From contig JAJZDM010000002.1 in the NCBI GenBank assembly GCA_021806005.1, positions 1-64,000 of the forward strand: a stretch of 64,000 bases of DNA. The letters run 5' to 3'. A model generated the notes under the pieces. The model was not told where the DNA came from. It saw only the letters and a program-made list of their open reading frames with translations, and did no database searches. The position numbers and the translations under genes were made by a program. Source of the stretch: Acidobacteriota bacterium. Lineage in GTDB: Bacteria > Acidobacteriota > Terriglobia > Terriglobales > Acidobacteriaceae. Shown piece by piece: positions 10,756 to 20,306 of the stretch (position 1 is the stretch's first letter; every line of letters starts with the position of its first letter).

Positions 10756-12192
10756 ATGAGATCGGACGGAGAGGATCTGGAGCGGTCGCTGACCCTGCCC
10801 GGGGCTGTGACGCTGAATCTGCTGGACATGATCGGAGTAGGCCCCTTCCTGACCCTGCCGCTGCTGTTGGCGGCGATGGGCGGGCCGCAGGCGATGGTGG
10901 GCTGGGTGCTGGGGGCGCTGCTGGCTGCCTGCGACGGGCTGGTATGGGCGGAGCTTGGCGCCGCGATGCCGGAGGCGGGAGGGACGTATCACTACCTGAC
11001 CGAGATGTTTCCCGGCGCCTGGGGGCGGTGGCTGAGCTTTCTCTTTGTCTTTCAGGTATGCTTTTCGGCGCCCTTGAGTGTGGCCAGCGGATGCATCGGT
11101 CTGGCGCAGTATGGAGGATTCCTCCGTCCGGGCTGGGTGACGCAGGGCACCGTGCACGGGCTTCGCATGGGGTCGTACAGCTTTGGGGTGACGGCGGGGC
11201 GGTCCACGGCGCTGGCGATTGCGGCGTTGGTGCTGGCGGTGGTGCTGCTCTACCGGAGGTTGGAGAGGATGCGCAGGGTGGCAACCGCGATGCTGGCGGT
11301 GGTGCTGGGGACGATAGGGTGGGCGATGCTGACCGGGCTGCTCTATGGTCATTGGTCGCGGGTGGTGGCCTTTCCGGCCGGGGCCTGGAGGCTGGATCAT
11401 GGGTTCCTGGCAGGATTGGGATCTGCGATGCTGGTTGCCACCTATGACTATTGGGGGTACTACAACGTGACGTTTCTGGGTGGGGAGGCACGCGAGCCGG
11501 GAAGGACGATTCCCCGGGCCGTTCTGCTCTCCATTGGGCTGGTGGCGCTGCTATACGTGGGGCTGAATGCGAGCGTGCTGGCGGTGCTGGGTTCGCCGGC
11601 GATTCTGGCCGCCCAGAATATCGAAGCTCGGCGAGCGCTGCTGAGTGAGATGATGCGGGTTGCGTATTCGCCAGCGTGGGGCGCGGCTGTGGGTATGTGG
11701 CTGGGACGGCTGGCGGCGGTGCTGGTGATGGTGACTGCGTTTGCCAGTATCTTCTCGCTGCTGCTGGGGTACTCCCGGATACCGTATGCGGCGGCGAGGG
11801 ATGGAAACTTTCCGGCAATCTTTGCACGGCTGCATCCGCGGGGAAGATTTCCCTATGTCTCGCTGCTGGTACTTGCCGCGGGAGCCTGTGTCTTCTGCTT
11901 CTTCTCTCTGGCGGATGTGATTGCGGCTCTGGTGGTACTGCGGATCGTACTGCAGTTCGGGTTGCAGCAGGTGGGGGTGATCGCGCTGCGGCTGCGCCGG
12001 CCGGAGATGCGCAGGCCGTTCCGGATGTGGCTGTATCCCTTGCCGCCATTGGTGGCCCTGGCGGGGTTCGGGTACATTGTGGTCTCGCGTCCGGGCTTCC
12101 ATCGCGAGTTGTTCCTGGCGGGGTTTGTGGCTCTGGCAGGGACGATGGTCTTTGGGGCGAGAACCATCTTTCTCCAGTACTTTCGTGGATGA
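10756..12192 (+). CDS. APC family amino acid permease
   Basis: 478 aa, ~12 TM segments; DMIGVGPFLTLPLLLAAMGGPQAMVGWVLGALLAACDGLVWAELGAAMPEAGGTYHYLTEMF. Confidence 0.88.
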   Translation: MRSDGEDLERSLTLPGAVTLNLLDMIGVGPFLTLPLLLAAMGGPQAMVGWVLGALLAACDGLVWAELGAAMPEAGGTYHYLTEMFPGAWGRWLSFLFVFQVCFSAPLSVASGCIGLAQYGGFLRPGWVTQGTVHGLRMGSYSFGVTAGRSTALAIAALVLAVVLLYRRLERMRRVATAMLAVVLGTIGWAMLTGLLYGHWSRVVAFPAGAWRLDHGFLAGLGSAMLVATYDYWGYYNVTFLGGEAREPGRTIPRAVLLSIGLVALLYVGLNASVLAVLGSPAILAAQNIEARRALLSEMMRVAYSPAWGAAVGMWLGRLAAVLVMVTAFASIFSLLLGYSRIPYAAARDGNFPAIFARLHPRGRFPYVSLLVLAAGACVFCFFSLADVIAALVVLRIVLQFGLQQVGVIALRLRRPEMRRPFRMWLYPLPPLVALAGFGYIVVSRPGFHRELFLAGFVALAGTMVFGARTIFLQYFRG

Positions 12193-12380
12193 GCGGGAAG
12201 AGGAAGGAAAAGGTTGGAACCAGCGGGAGCTATTCACCGTCCTATTGGAGGAGCGGCTGAACTCCTGTCGTGGGTACGCCAGCCGAGCGCAGTGAAGATG
12301 TTCCCTGGTTGTGAGCGGGGATGACTCGACGATATTCCTTTGAATGGCTGGCTGGAAGAGAGATCAGGGATTGAGGTGGC

Positions 12381-13355
12381 GTGATGCTGTTGCTGAACAA
12401 GCAGGAGAGCGAGATTCTTTCGTCGGAGATTACGCCCAAGGAGACCTATCGGGCGTTTGAACTCAACCGCAGGCAGTTGATGAGGGGGTTGGGATCTGCG
12501 GGAGTGGCGGCTGGATTGGCCGCAGCACTGCCGCGGAAGGCGCAGGCAGAGGTCAAGATCGACAACCTGGTGGCAACGCAGTACAAGGTGCCGGACCGAG
12601 CCACGACCCCGGAAGGAATAGCGAAGAGCTACAACAACTTTTACGAGTTTGGCGAGGAAAAGGACGACCCGGCCAAGAATGCGCACACGCTGGTGACCTA
12701 CCCATGGAGTGTGACGGTGGAGGGGTTGGTGGCCAAGCCGCGCACATTTCAGTTCGGAGAGTTGTTTCACCTGCAGCCCATGCAGCAGAGGGTGTATCGA
12801 TTCCGCTGTGTGGAGGCGTGGTCGATGGTGATTCCGTGGGACGGGTTCCCGTTCTCGGAGCTGATCAAGGCGGTGGAACCCCTGCCCGACGCGAAGTTTG
12901 TGCAGTTTCTCTCGCTGGCGAATCAGAAAGAAGAGATCCTGCCCGGCGGGATTCACTGGCCCTACTCGGAGGGGCTGCGCATGGATGAGGCGATGCATCC
13001 ACTGACACTGCTGACGTTTGGAAGCTATGGAGAGACTCTGGCGAATCAACAGGGAGCTCCGGTGCGGGTGATCGTGCCCTGGAAGTATGGGTTCAAGTCA
13101 GCCAAGTCGATTGTGAAGATCAGGTTCGTCAAGCATATGCCGCCGACGACCTGGAATGAGCTGGCTTCGAATGAGTACGGTTTCTACGCCAATGTGAATC
13201 CAGAGGTAGACCATCCGCGCTGGTCGCAGGCTCACGAGCGGCTGCTGAATGCCTACACGATCTTCCCGAAGGTGGTCCCTACTTTGATGTTCAACGGATA
13301 CGGTGACCAGGTGGCATCCATGTATGCGGGGATGGACCTGCGCAAGAACTACTGA
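12381..13355 (+). CDS. msrP: Protein-methionine-sulfoxide reductase catalytic subunit MsrP (YedY)
   Basis: Tat-like signal NRRQLMRGLGSAGVAAGL; YNNFYEFGEEKDDPAKNA, RFRCVEAWSMVIPWDGFPFSELIK molybdopterin-binding Cys region. Confidence 0.92.
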   Translation: MMLLLNKQESEILSSEITPKETYRAFELNRRQLMRGLGSAGVAAGLAAALPRKAQAEVKIDNLVATQYKVPDRATTPEGIAKSYNNFYEFGEEKDDPAKNAHTLVTYPWSVTVEGLVAKPRTFQFGELFHLQPMQQRVYRFRCVEAWSMVIPWDGFPFSELIKAVEPLPDAKFVQFLSLANQKEEILPGGIHWPYSEGLRMDEAMHPLTLLTFGSYGETLANQQGAPVRVIVPWKYGFKSAKSIVKIRFVKHMPPTTWNELASNEYGFYANVNPEVDHPRWSQAHERLLNAYTIFPKVVPTLMFNGYGDQVASMYAGMDLRKNY

Positions 13356-13501
13356 GCCCCGGTCGATGCAGGCTGGGGCGCCTCTGTGAGAGGCTGGAAA
13401 CGAGGATCTGCGCTGCTTTGGTGCGGACGCCGCTTCTTGAAGGAGCAAATGGGCTAAGAGGGCCAGCCAGGGATGAGCAGTTATGAAACTGCCGGGAGAG
13501 T

Positions 13502-14263
13502 ATGAAGGATCGAAGCATTGTGATTGGCAAGGCGGTTGCCCATGCGCTGTGCCTTTTGCCGGCGCTGGGCCTGGCGCGAATGTACGGCAATGGATCGCTG
13601 GTTGCACAGCCTGATCCGGTCAACTACATTACCCACTTTACAGGGAACTGGGCGCTCTGGATTCTACTCGCCGACCTGGCCATTACTCCGCTGCGCCGAC
13701 TGCCGGTGGGAGCGGGAAGACAGGGGCTGAATTTTCTGGTGCGGTTTCGCCGGTTGGTGGGACTTTATGCTTTCTTCTATGCCACGCTGCATCTGCTGAC
13801 GTATGTGTTGCTCTTCAGCGGCTACAATCTTTCCGCAGCCATCTCCGGCCTCGAAGCCGGGCGCGTTCTGGAGCCATGGCACCAGATGCAACTCATCTGG
13901 CCCACCATCTTTGACGACCTGGAGAAGCGGAAGTTCATACAGGTGGGGATCGCCGCCTGGGTGATTCTGTTTCTGCTGGCTGCCACCTCTCCCCGCCGGA
14001 TGCTGCGTGCCATTGGAGGAAAGAACTGGCAGCGTCTGCATCGCATGGTCTATGTTGCTGGAGTACTGGCTTGCGTGCACTACTGGTGGCTTGTAAAGGC
14101 CGGCGTGCGTACTCCCTGGAGGGTTACCGCCGTGCTGACGATCCTGCTCCTGATCCGGGTAGGGTTCTGGATGGGAAAGCGCGGCGGTGCCGCTCGTGGC
14201 CTGCAGCCAATTCACAGGGAGGGTCCGTGGAGAGAACAAGATTCAGCGCCTGGGGCCGGCTGA
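13502..14263 (+). CDS. msrQ: MsrQ (YedZ) heme-binding membrane subunit
   Basis: Directly downstream of msrP; GNWALWILLADLAITPLRRL, RRLVGLYAFFYATLHLLTYV, HRMVYVAGVLACVHYWW. Confidence 0.9.
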   Translation: MKDRSIVIGKAVAHALCLLPALGLARMYGNGSLVAQPDPVNYITHFTGNWALWILLADLAITPLRRLPVGAGRQGLNFLVRFRRLVGLYAFFYATLHLLTYVLLFSGYNLSAAISGLEAGRVLEPWHQMQLIWPTIFDDLEKRKFIQVGIAAWVILFLLAATSPRRMLRAIGGKNWQRLHRMVYVAGVLACVHYWWLVKAGVRTPWRVTAVLTILLLIRVGFWMGKRGGAARGLQPIHREGPWREQDSAPGAG

Positions 14264-14295
14264 ACGGATGATACATCGATGATGGTGAGAGATCC

Positions 14296-15027
14296 TTACT
14301 CGGCCACGCCCTCGAACATATCCGTAGATTGCATCGCGGGTTGAGGCACCACGGAAGCCGCCAGCAGGTAGTGCTCCTGGTGGCCGTGCTCGTCGAAGAT
14401 GGGGCGGGCGCGCTCCATCAGCGGAGCCTGCGTGGTGTGGGCCTGCATGGCCTGGAGCTTGAGCGGAAGAACGGAGCTGACGTCCAGGGTGTGCGTCCAT
14501 GGGGAGGGGATGTGGCGCAGCCGGCCTTCCACGAAGAAGTTCATCGTGAGGTGGTAGAGGCGCTGCGGCGTGTAAAGGTCGCCCAGAGCGGGGAAGCGTT
14601 TGGGCGAGCCGGCCCAATGAAAGGCCGCGGTGGCCGCAGCCGAAGCCACGGTGTGATCGGCGTGGGTGTTCAGGCCTCCGTCTGCGCCAAAGGTGACGAT
14701 CACCTGGGGGCGGAGGATACGGATGCGCTGGACAATTTCGGCGGCCAGTCTGGAGAGCGGCTGGTGCTCGAGCTGGCCGTCCTGGTAGTTCAGAATCTCA
14801 TGGTGGTGAACCCCCAGAATCCGGCAGGAGGCGGCGAACTCCGCGCGGCGAAGCTGGCCAAGCTCTTGCGCCGAGGAGGCTGTGCCGCGGTACGAGCCGG
14901 CACTGCCATCGGTGAAGCAGAGGATAGAGGTTTCGACCTGACGCCGGGAGGCCATTGCCAGGGCCCCGCCAAAGGCGAAACATTCATCGTCAGGGTGTGC
15001 GGTGACGCAGAGCAGTCTCAGGCCCAC
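14296..15027 (-). CDS. PIG-L family deacetylase
   Basis: 243 aa; LLCVTAHPDDECFAFGGALA, HTHADH-type motif (LNTHADHTV). Confidence 0.85.
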   Translation of the reverse strand: MGLRLLCVTAHPDDECFAFGGALAMASRRQVETSILCFTDGSAGSYRGTASSAQELGQLRRAEFAASCRILGVHHHEILNYQDGQLEHQPLSRLAAEIVQRIRILRPQVIVTFGADGGLNTHADHTVASAAATAAFHWAGSPKRFPALGDLYTPQRLYHLTMNFFVEGRLRHIPSPWTHTLDVSSVLPLKLQAMQAHTTQAPLMERARPIFDEHGHQEHYLLAASVVPQPAMQSTDMFEGVAE

Positions 15028-15896
15028 GTGGTATCTTCCTCTTCTCCGGCGATTGCCGGGTTGCCGGCGGTGGCCGGGTTACTGGTTGGGGACTTGCCCT
15101 TGGCGGTTCTGGCCGCGAGCGGTGTCCGGGCCGGATCGGCTCCGGCTTCGTCAAAGAGTCTGCCGGAGGAGCTCTTTGGATGAGGCCGGGCTTTGGGGAT
15201 GGCGGTCAGAACCGGGGCGAAGGTCATGCGATGGAGAGGGCTGGGGCCATGCTCGGCCAGGGCCTTGCGGTGCGTCAGGGTGGCGTAGCCCTTATGCGCG
15301 GCCAGGCCGTACTGCGGGTGCAGAAGATCCAGCTCCCGCATCAGGGCATCGCGGTGGACCTTGGCCACGACGGAGGCGGCGGCGATGGAGAACGAGAGCG
15401 CATCGCCGTAATAAAGGCGGGTCTGGGCGCAGGGGCGGGAGAGCTGGGCGAGGTCCAGAAGCATGGCGTCGATGAGCAGATGGTCGGGAGCGATGGTAAG
15501 AAGCTGAACCGCGCGCAGCATGGCCAGACGTGAGGCCTGGTAGATGTTGAGCCGGTCGATGGTCCCGGCGTCGACTTCGGCGATCGCCAGGTCGAGAGCG
15601 ACGTCACGGATCCTGCGATCAAGTTCTTCGCGCTGCCGGCGGGTGAGCTGTTTGGAGTCCGTCAGGCCCATGCGGCGGAGATCCTCTGGTTCGGGAGGGA
15701 GGATCACTGCGGCGGCGACTACCGGGCCGAACAGGGCGCCACGCCCCACCTCGTCAATCCCGGCGATGACCCGGAAGCCCTGGCTGCGGAGGGTCTGCTC
15801 GTGCGTGTCTGAGCAGACCAGTTGGCGCAGCATCTTTTGCCGGGCAGTGGTTTTGCTGACGCCGTCGACCGGGGGGATGGGAAGCCGTGGAGCCAT
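15018..15896 (-). CDS. rnhB: Ribonuclease HII with low-complexity C-terminal tail
   Basis: VIAGIDEVGRGALFGPVVAAAVIL, LTDSKQLT, SIAAASVVAKVHRD. Upstream in-frame ATG at 15941 also possible; 3' end overlaps next gene by 10 bp. Confidence 0.92.
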   Translation of the reverse strand: MAPRLPIPPVDGVSKTTARQKMLRQLVCSDTHEQTLRSQGFRVIAGIDEVGRGALFGPVVAAAVILPPEPEDLRRMGLTDSKQLTRRQREELDRRIRDVALDLAIAEVDAGTIDRLNIYQASRLAMLRAVQLLTIAPDHLLIDAMLLDLAQLSRPCAQTRLYYGDALSFSIAAASVVAKVHRDALMRELDLLHPQYGLAAHKGYATLTHRKALAEHGPSPLHRMTFAPVLTAIPKARPHPKSSSGRLFDEAGADPARTPLAARTAKGKSPTSNPATAGNPAIAGEEEDTTWA

Positions 15897-16229
15897 GGTG
15901 AGGATTGTTTGCGCTGGAGCCGTGCGCGGATTGCGTCTCACGGGAGCGTACTCTTCGAGTGTACGCCCATGCAGGGGAAGCCGATTTCTTTGCAGCAGGG
16001 CATGGCTGCGTGGATGTTATCGCCGCTCCGGTCGCCTGTGGCGTTTCAACGTTCCAAGACCGCCGATCTGTTTGAAAACTTGAGGATGACGGCTGAAGGC
16101 CTGGCCAGCAACGGGAGTACGTCCGGAGGTACTAGTGAGGAACTCCGGTTTTGCCCTATGCTGACGGCAAGAAAGCAAAGTTTGCAGCGGGTCATTTGGA
16201 TAGGGGATTCCTCCCGGGAGATTGGGTGT

Positions 16230-17342
16230 ATGCGAGTGGAAGCAACATGGAGAATGCTGCTGATCGGTGTTCCGTTGTGGTTGGCGGTCCCGGGATCAGC
16301 CCAGAGCGCATCGCCGCCGAGCGGTGCTGCGGCTGTGCAGCCGGCCCAGCCCGATGCAGGCACCGGAAAGGCGCAGGCGGCAGAGGCGAAGCAGGCAGAA
16401 AAGACCAAAGCCAAGGAAGAGAAGATGGTCAAGAAGGCAGCTGCGGCCAGAAGCAAGGTCTACACCGGGCCGAACACCATTATCGTGCTGCCACCCAAGC
16501 CGATTCTGGATGAAGAGGGAAAGCAGCGGCTGGACCCGGACGGAAAGCCGATGTTCTATCCGCCAGTGAAACAACAGAGGGACAAGCACGGGCATCCGCT
16601 GTTTGACGCGAATGGCAAGCCGGTCTTCCAGACGGCGACGGATCTGGGTTATGACGAGCGTGGAAAGAAGATCCGCGCACACAAGATAAAGCCGCCCAGA
16701 ATGACGCCGATGACCATCAGCCGGGGAACGCTCACCGTGGATGGCATGATCGGCAAGGCAGAGATGAACTACCAGATCGCTGATTTCAAGTATCTGTACC
16801 TGTATGCGCCGGGAATCGGAACGCTGGTGGTGTCCAATGAGCCGTTCACGGGAGGCAAGGAAGAGAAGGGAGCGTTCAACAAGAACAACCTGACAGTGAC
16901 GATGGGCGAACATATGCTGCAGCTCGCTTCTGACCAGTGGCTTCTGGGGAAGAACAAGAGAGTGGCGCCGGCGTACGTGATGGTAGACCGGGAGTTCAAA
17001 CTGCCCTCCTCGTTCCCGGTGGTCGGCTACGGGTCTACGCTGAAGACGCCCTATGAGTGGCCGGGGAGCCATGAGAATGTCCCACTGAAAGGGGCGTTTG
17101 TGCAACCTCCTCCGGTTCCTGTGAACCTGCGGCCGGTGATGCTGCTGAAGCCGTGCCCGACCGGAGAGATGCGCAAACCGGCACCGCCGGTGCTTCCGGG
17201 GCAGAAGGAGGTTGTGCAGCCTTGCGTTCCGATTCCGAAGGGGAGCGTAACGATTTCGAAGCCGGCTACGAGCGGAACTGGGAGCGGAGCTGCGTCGGCT
17301 GCAGGGGACAAGGCTTCGGCGACGTCTGCAGCGCATTCGTAG
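16230..17342 (+). CDS. Secreted hypothetical protein (Ala/Lys-rich N-terminal segment)
   Basis: MRVEATWRMLLIGVPLWLAVPGSAQ signal peptide followed by AAEAKQAEKTKAKEEKMVKKAAA; ORF track start at 15822 overlaps rnhB antisense and is unlikely. Confidence 0.7.
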   Translation: MRVEATWRMLLIGVPLWLAVPGSAQSASPPSGAAAVQPAQPDAGTGKAQAAEAKQAEKTKAKEEKMVKKAAAARSKVYTGPNTIIVLPPKPILDEEGKQRLDPDGKPMFYPPVKQQRDKHGHPLFDANGKPVFQTATDLGYDERGKKIRAHKIKPPRMTPMTISRGTLTVDGMIGKAEMNYQIADFKYLYLYAPGIGTLVVSNEPFTGGKEEKGAFNKNNLTVTMGEHMLQLASDQWLLGKNKRVAPAYVMVDREFKLPSSFPVVGYGSTLKTPYEWPGSHENVPLKGAFVQPPPVPVNLRPVMLLKPCPTGEMRKPAPPVLPGQKEVVQPCVPIPKGSVTISKPATSGTGSGAASAAGDKASATSAAHS

Positions 17343-17351
17343 AAGCAGGAG

Positions 17352-17392
17352 ACGCAACAACGGCGACCCGGTCTGGGTCGCCGTTGTTGCGT
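17352..17392. terminator. Bidirectional terminator-like hairpin, 18-bp perfect stem
   Basis: ACGCAACAACGGCGACCC-GGTCT-GGGTCGCCGTTGTTGCGT between convergent genes. Confidence 0.8.
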
Positions 17393-17429
17393 TGAAAGAC
17401 GATGTACTTTGAAGCGAGGTGCGAATCAG

Positions 17430-17786
17430 CTATGCGCTGCGCTCAACCTCGCGCAGACGGGCAGCCTTGCCGCGGAGTCCACGGAGGTAGAAGAGCTTGG
17501 AGCGGCGAACCCGGTAAGAGCGAATCTTCTCAACCTTGTCGACGACCTTGGAGTTGTACGGGAAGATACGCTCGACGCCTTGGCCAAAGCTCATCTTGCG
17601 GACAGTGAACGAACCCTGGGGGCCCTTCTTGCAGGCAATGACCATGCCCTCGAAGGCCTGGAGGCGCTCTTTGTCGCCCTCTTTGATCTTCACCTGCACG
17701 CGGACGGTGTCGCCGGGCGCGAAATCGGGAAGGTCGGTGCGCTGGAGCTTGGTGGCCAGCTTTTGCATGATGGGATGAATTGACAT
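17430..17786 (-). CDS. rplS: 50S ribosomal protein L19
   Basis: [32 protein letters not shown]...[52 protein letters not shown]. Confidence 0.97.
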   Translation of the reverse strand: MSIHPIMQKLATKLQRTDLPDFAPGDTVRVQVKIKEGDKERLQAFEGMVIACKKGPQGSFTVRKMSFGQGVERIFPYNSKVVDKVEKIRSYRVRRSKLFYLRGLRGKAARLREVERSA

Positions 17787-18054
17787 GATGGATTCCTTAC
17801 GTAAAGTCGCAGGGACCAGTTTACACCATGCTGACCGGATCTTGAAGTCTTTTCCTCCGAGGCGCTTGCCTGCGCGGCAGGACTCTCGGCGCGGTTGATT
17901 GCCCGGAGCGGAGCCGGGAAGATCCGGCCAGATGAGAGAGTGGCGAGCCGCCCACGCTCAGCCAGGCCCAGGGGCGAACGTGCTGTTCGTGCATCCAGGT
18001 GCGTCCGCAGCGTACCGGGGAAACCCTTTGGGCCGGGTGAGCGTCCATCCGTAC

Positions 18055-18957
18055 ATGAGGCAACTACTTCCAGTTGCGCTGGCGGTTGCGGTCTTCGCTC
18101 TCCCGTCCTGGGCGCAGCGGAGCGGCGGGGCCTCTGATGCAGCAGGCGGAGGCCATGGCGGAGGTGGCGGCTTCCATGCGGCGTTTTCCAGCCGGGGTGG
18201 ATTTTCCTCGATTGGTAACCACGTGGCGAGGCCGAGAGAAGTCTCTCGGTTTGCGGGTCAGGGAACACCGAGAACCTGGCCTTCCTTGTACGATAACCAC
18301 CATCCGGGATACAACAATCACCATCCAGTGGCAGGGTCCAATCCCCAGAGATGGCGGGATGAGAGATGGCGGGATGGCCGTTACGGTGTCCCGTACAACT
18401 ATCCGGTGGGATATGGCTACGGCGGGCTGGGAGCAGGGTGGCCGTTGGTCTCCGGGTGGGTGGATGCCAACGACCCGGGGTTTGAGGACGATGATCAGTC
18501 CTACGGTGACGACTCGTCCGGCGATGCGACCGCGGACGGAAGCGATGGTGCTGCAGCTTCCGGATCGGATGGCTCTGACGCAGGTTATGGCTCTGACGCA
18601 GGTTACGGACCCTATGCGGGGTATGGCCCCGAGGGAGGCGGCGGAGGGTATTATCCCCCGCCCCCTCCATACGTTGGCATGCCGCCGCAGATGCTGGGGC
18701 CGGAGGGTCAGGGTTCGATGGCGGTTTTCCCGGAACGAGCAGCCTCACCGGCTCCTTCACTCTATGACTCCGCTGCGGTGACGCTGGTCTTCAAGGATGG
18801 ACGCCCACCGGAGAAGATCTACAACTACGCTCTGACCCGGACCATGCTGTATGTCGCTGACGGTTCACACCAGCAGATTCCCATCTCTGAGCTGAATCTG
18901 ACCGCGACCGAGCAGGTAAACCAGCACAACGGCGTGGACTTCCAACTGCCACAGTAG
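18055..18957 (+). CDS. Secreted Gly/Tyr/Pro-rich hypothetical protein
   Basis: MRQLLPVALAVAVFALPSWAQRSGG signal; internal repeats (WRDERWRDG; GYGSDAGYG..AGYGPEGGGGGYYPPPPPY); C-term VTLVFKDGRPPEKIYNYALTRTMLYVADG. Confidence 0.7.
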   Translation: MRQLLPVALAVAVFALPSWAQRSGGASDAAGGGHGGGGGFHAAFSSRGGFSSIGNHVARPREVSRFAGQGTPRTWPSLYDNHHPGYNNHHPVAGSNPQRWRDERWRDGRYGVPYNYPVGYGYGGLGAGWPLVSGWVDANDPGFEDDDQSYGDDSSGDATADGSDGAAASGSDGSDAGYGSDAGYGPYAGYGPEGGGGGYYPPPPPYVGMPPQMLGPEGQGSMAVFPERAASPAPSLYDSAAVTLVFKDGRPPEKIYNYALTRTMLYVADGSHQQIPISELNLTATEQVNQHNGVDFQLPQ

Positions 18958-19105
18958 CATCATCTTTTTGCTCCTGGCGGGGTGCGGGGCTTAGGCCGCG
19001 ACGGCTGTCTTCCGTGTTGAAAACCGCGCTTCCCGCGCGCTCCCGGAGATTCGTCGACGCCTGACGCAGTTGTGCCACTTTGGAGGCACGCGTTCGGGTT
19101 CGGAT

Positions 19106-20032
19106 TTACCAGGGAGACGTCTGTTCGATGTATCCGAGGCTGGCCAGATAGCTGCGGTCGTCGTCAGAGAGTTCGGCCGTCTGCAGCAGGTCGGGGCGAT
19201 TGGCAAGGGTCTTGGCCAGCGCAGCCCGGCGGCGCCAGCGGCGGATGGCCAGATGGTCGCCACTGGAGAGGACCTCGGGAACCGGACGTCCCAGGAACTC
19301 AGCGGGCCGAGTGTAGTGGGGGTAGTCGAGGATGCCGCTGGAGGCGTGGGTGGAGCGGGGTACGGCCGGATGATGCTCACCACTGGGCTCCCCGCCTGGC
19401 TGTCCATCGTTCCCGACGCCGGAGCCGGAGGTTGGGACGCCCGCAGGCGCCGTGGACGCATTTTCTGCCGGGGCGGGATCGCCCTCTCCGAAGCTCTCGT
19501 AACGGCTGGAGTCGGCGTGGCCAAGGACGCCAGGGAGAAGGCGGACGGTGGCATCGAGGAGGATGGCCGCGGCCAGTTCGCCGCCGGAGAGGACGTAGTC
19601 TCCTATAGATAGCTCCTGATCGCAGAGCATCTCCGCGACGCGCTCATCGACGCCCTCATAACGGCCACAAAGCAGAACGACGCGCTGCAGCCCGGCCATC
19701 TGGCGGGCGGTGGATTGCGTGAAGCGCCTGCCCTGGGCGGAGAGCAGGATCACGGCCGTGCCGCTCTCCTGGCGCTGCGGCCGGGGAGGAAGGTTCAGAG
19801 CCTCCAGGGCTTCATGGATGGGCTGGGGCTTGAGCACCATGCCCTCTCCGCCGCCGAAGGGACGGTCATCCACGGTGCGGTGACGGTCGTGCGTAAAGGA
19901 GCGCAGATCGTGGATATGGGCGCTCGCAATTCCGGCGCGCAGGGCGCGTGAGACTACGCCGTGGCCCAGAATACCCTGATCCGGCAGGGCGCCAAAGAAC
20001 TCAGGGAAGATGGTGAGGATGTCAAAGCGCAT
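19106..20032 (-). CDS. trmD: tRNA (guanine-N1)-methyltransferase TrmD with internal insertion
   Basis: MRFDILTIFPEFF, VLLCGRYEGVDERV, SIGDYVLSGGELAA, DYPHYTRPAEFLGRPVPEVLSSGDHLAI. Confidence 0.95.
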   Translation of the reverse strand: MRFDILTIFPEFFGALPDQGILGHGVVSRALRAGIASAHIHDLRSFTHDRHRTVDDRPFGGGEGMVLKPQPIHEALEALNLPPRPQRQESGTAVILLSAQGRRFTQSTARQMAGLQRVVLLCGRYEGVDERVAEMLCDQELSIGDYVLSGGELAAAILLDATVRLLPGVLGHADSSRYESFGEGDPAPAENASTAPAGVPTSGSGVGNDGQPGGEPSGEHHPAVPRSTHASSGILDYPHYTRPAEFLGRPVPEVLSSGDHLAIRRWRRRAALAKTLANRPDLLQTAELSDDDRSYLASLGYIEQTSPW

Positions 20033-20195
20033 GGACGTAGGAGAGACAAAGACCGGCGAAGGGCATGATTCGGAGTGAGACCAGTGTACGACTCCTGGCC
20101 CTGCTCCCCAACCCGGAGGCTGAGGTGGGCGCATTTAAGCCTCCCGGGACGAGGATGAATCTGAAAGATCCAGATAAGTCAAAGATGATGGCTAT

Positions 20196-20306
20196 GGCAT
20201 TTTCGGTGTAGATTGGGTATCCCGAAGCGGGCTTGCCGTGGCGTTTTCATTGGGGGAAAACGCCCATCGAAGGCGAGTCGCCCTCAACACCTACACCGAA
20301 ACTGCC
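20196..20306 (+). repeat. Copy 1 of ~110-bp interspersed palindromic element
   Basis: GGCATTTTCGGTGTA...TACACCGAAACTGCC imperfect terminal inverted repeats; internal GGCGTTTTC-attgggg-GAAAACGCC; near-identical to 63301-63409. Confidence 0.88.

Noticed and set aside
10631-12049. N-terminal extension of the 1441-aa minus ORF
   Set aside because: Antisense to the APC permease and low-complexity; the signal peptide MKPTAPLALALCLTLPAASLAQ at 10630 marks the real start.
17352-17392. 18-bp perfect hairpin considered as a mobile-element end or small RNA
   Set aside because: Best explained as a bidirectional terminator between convergent genes; no second copy noticed in the window.
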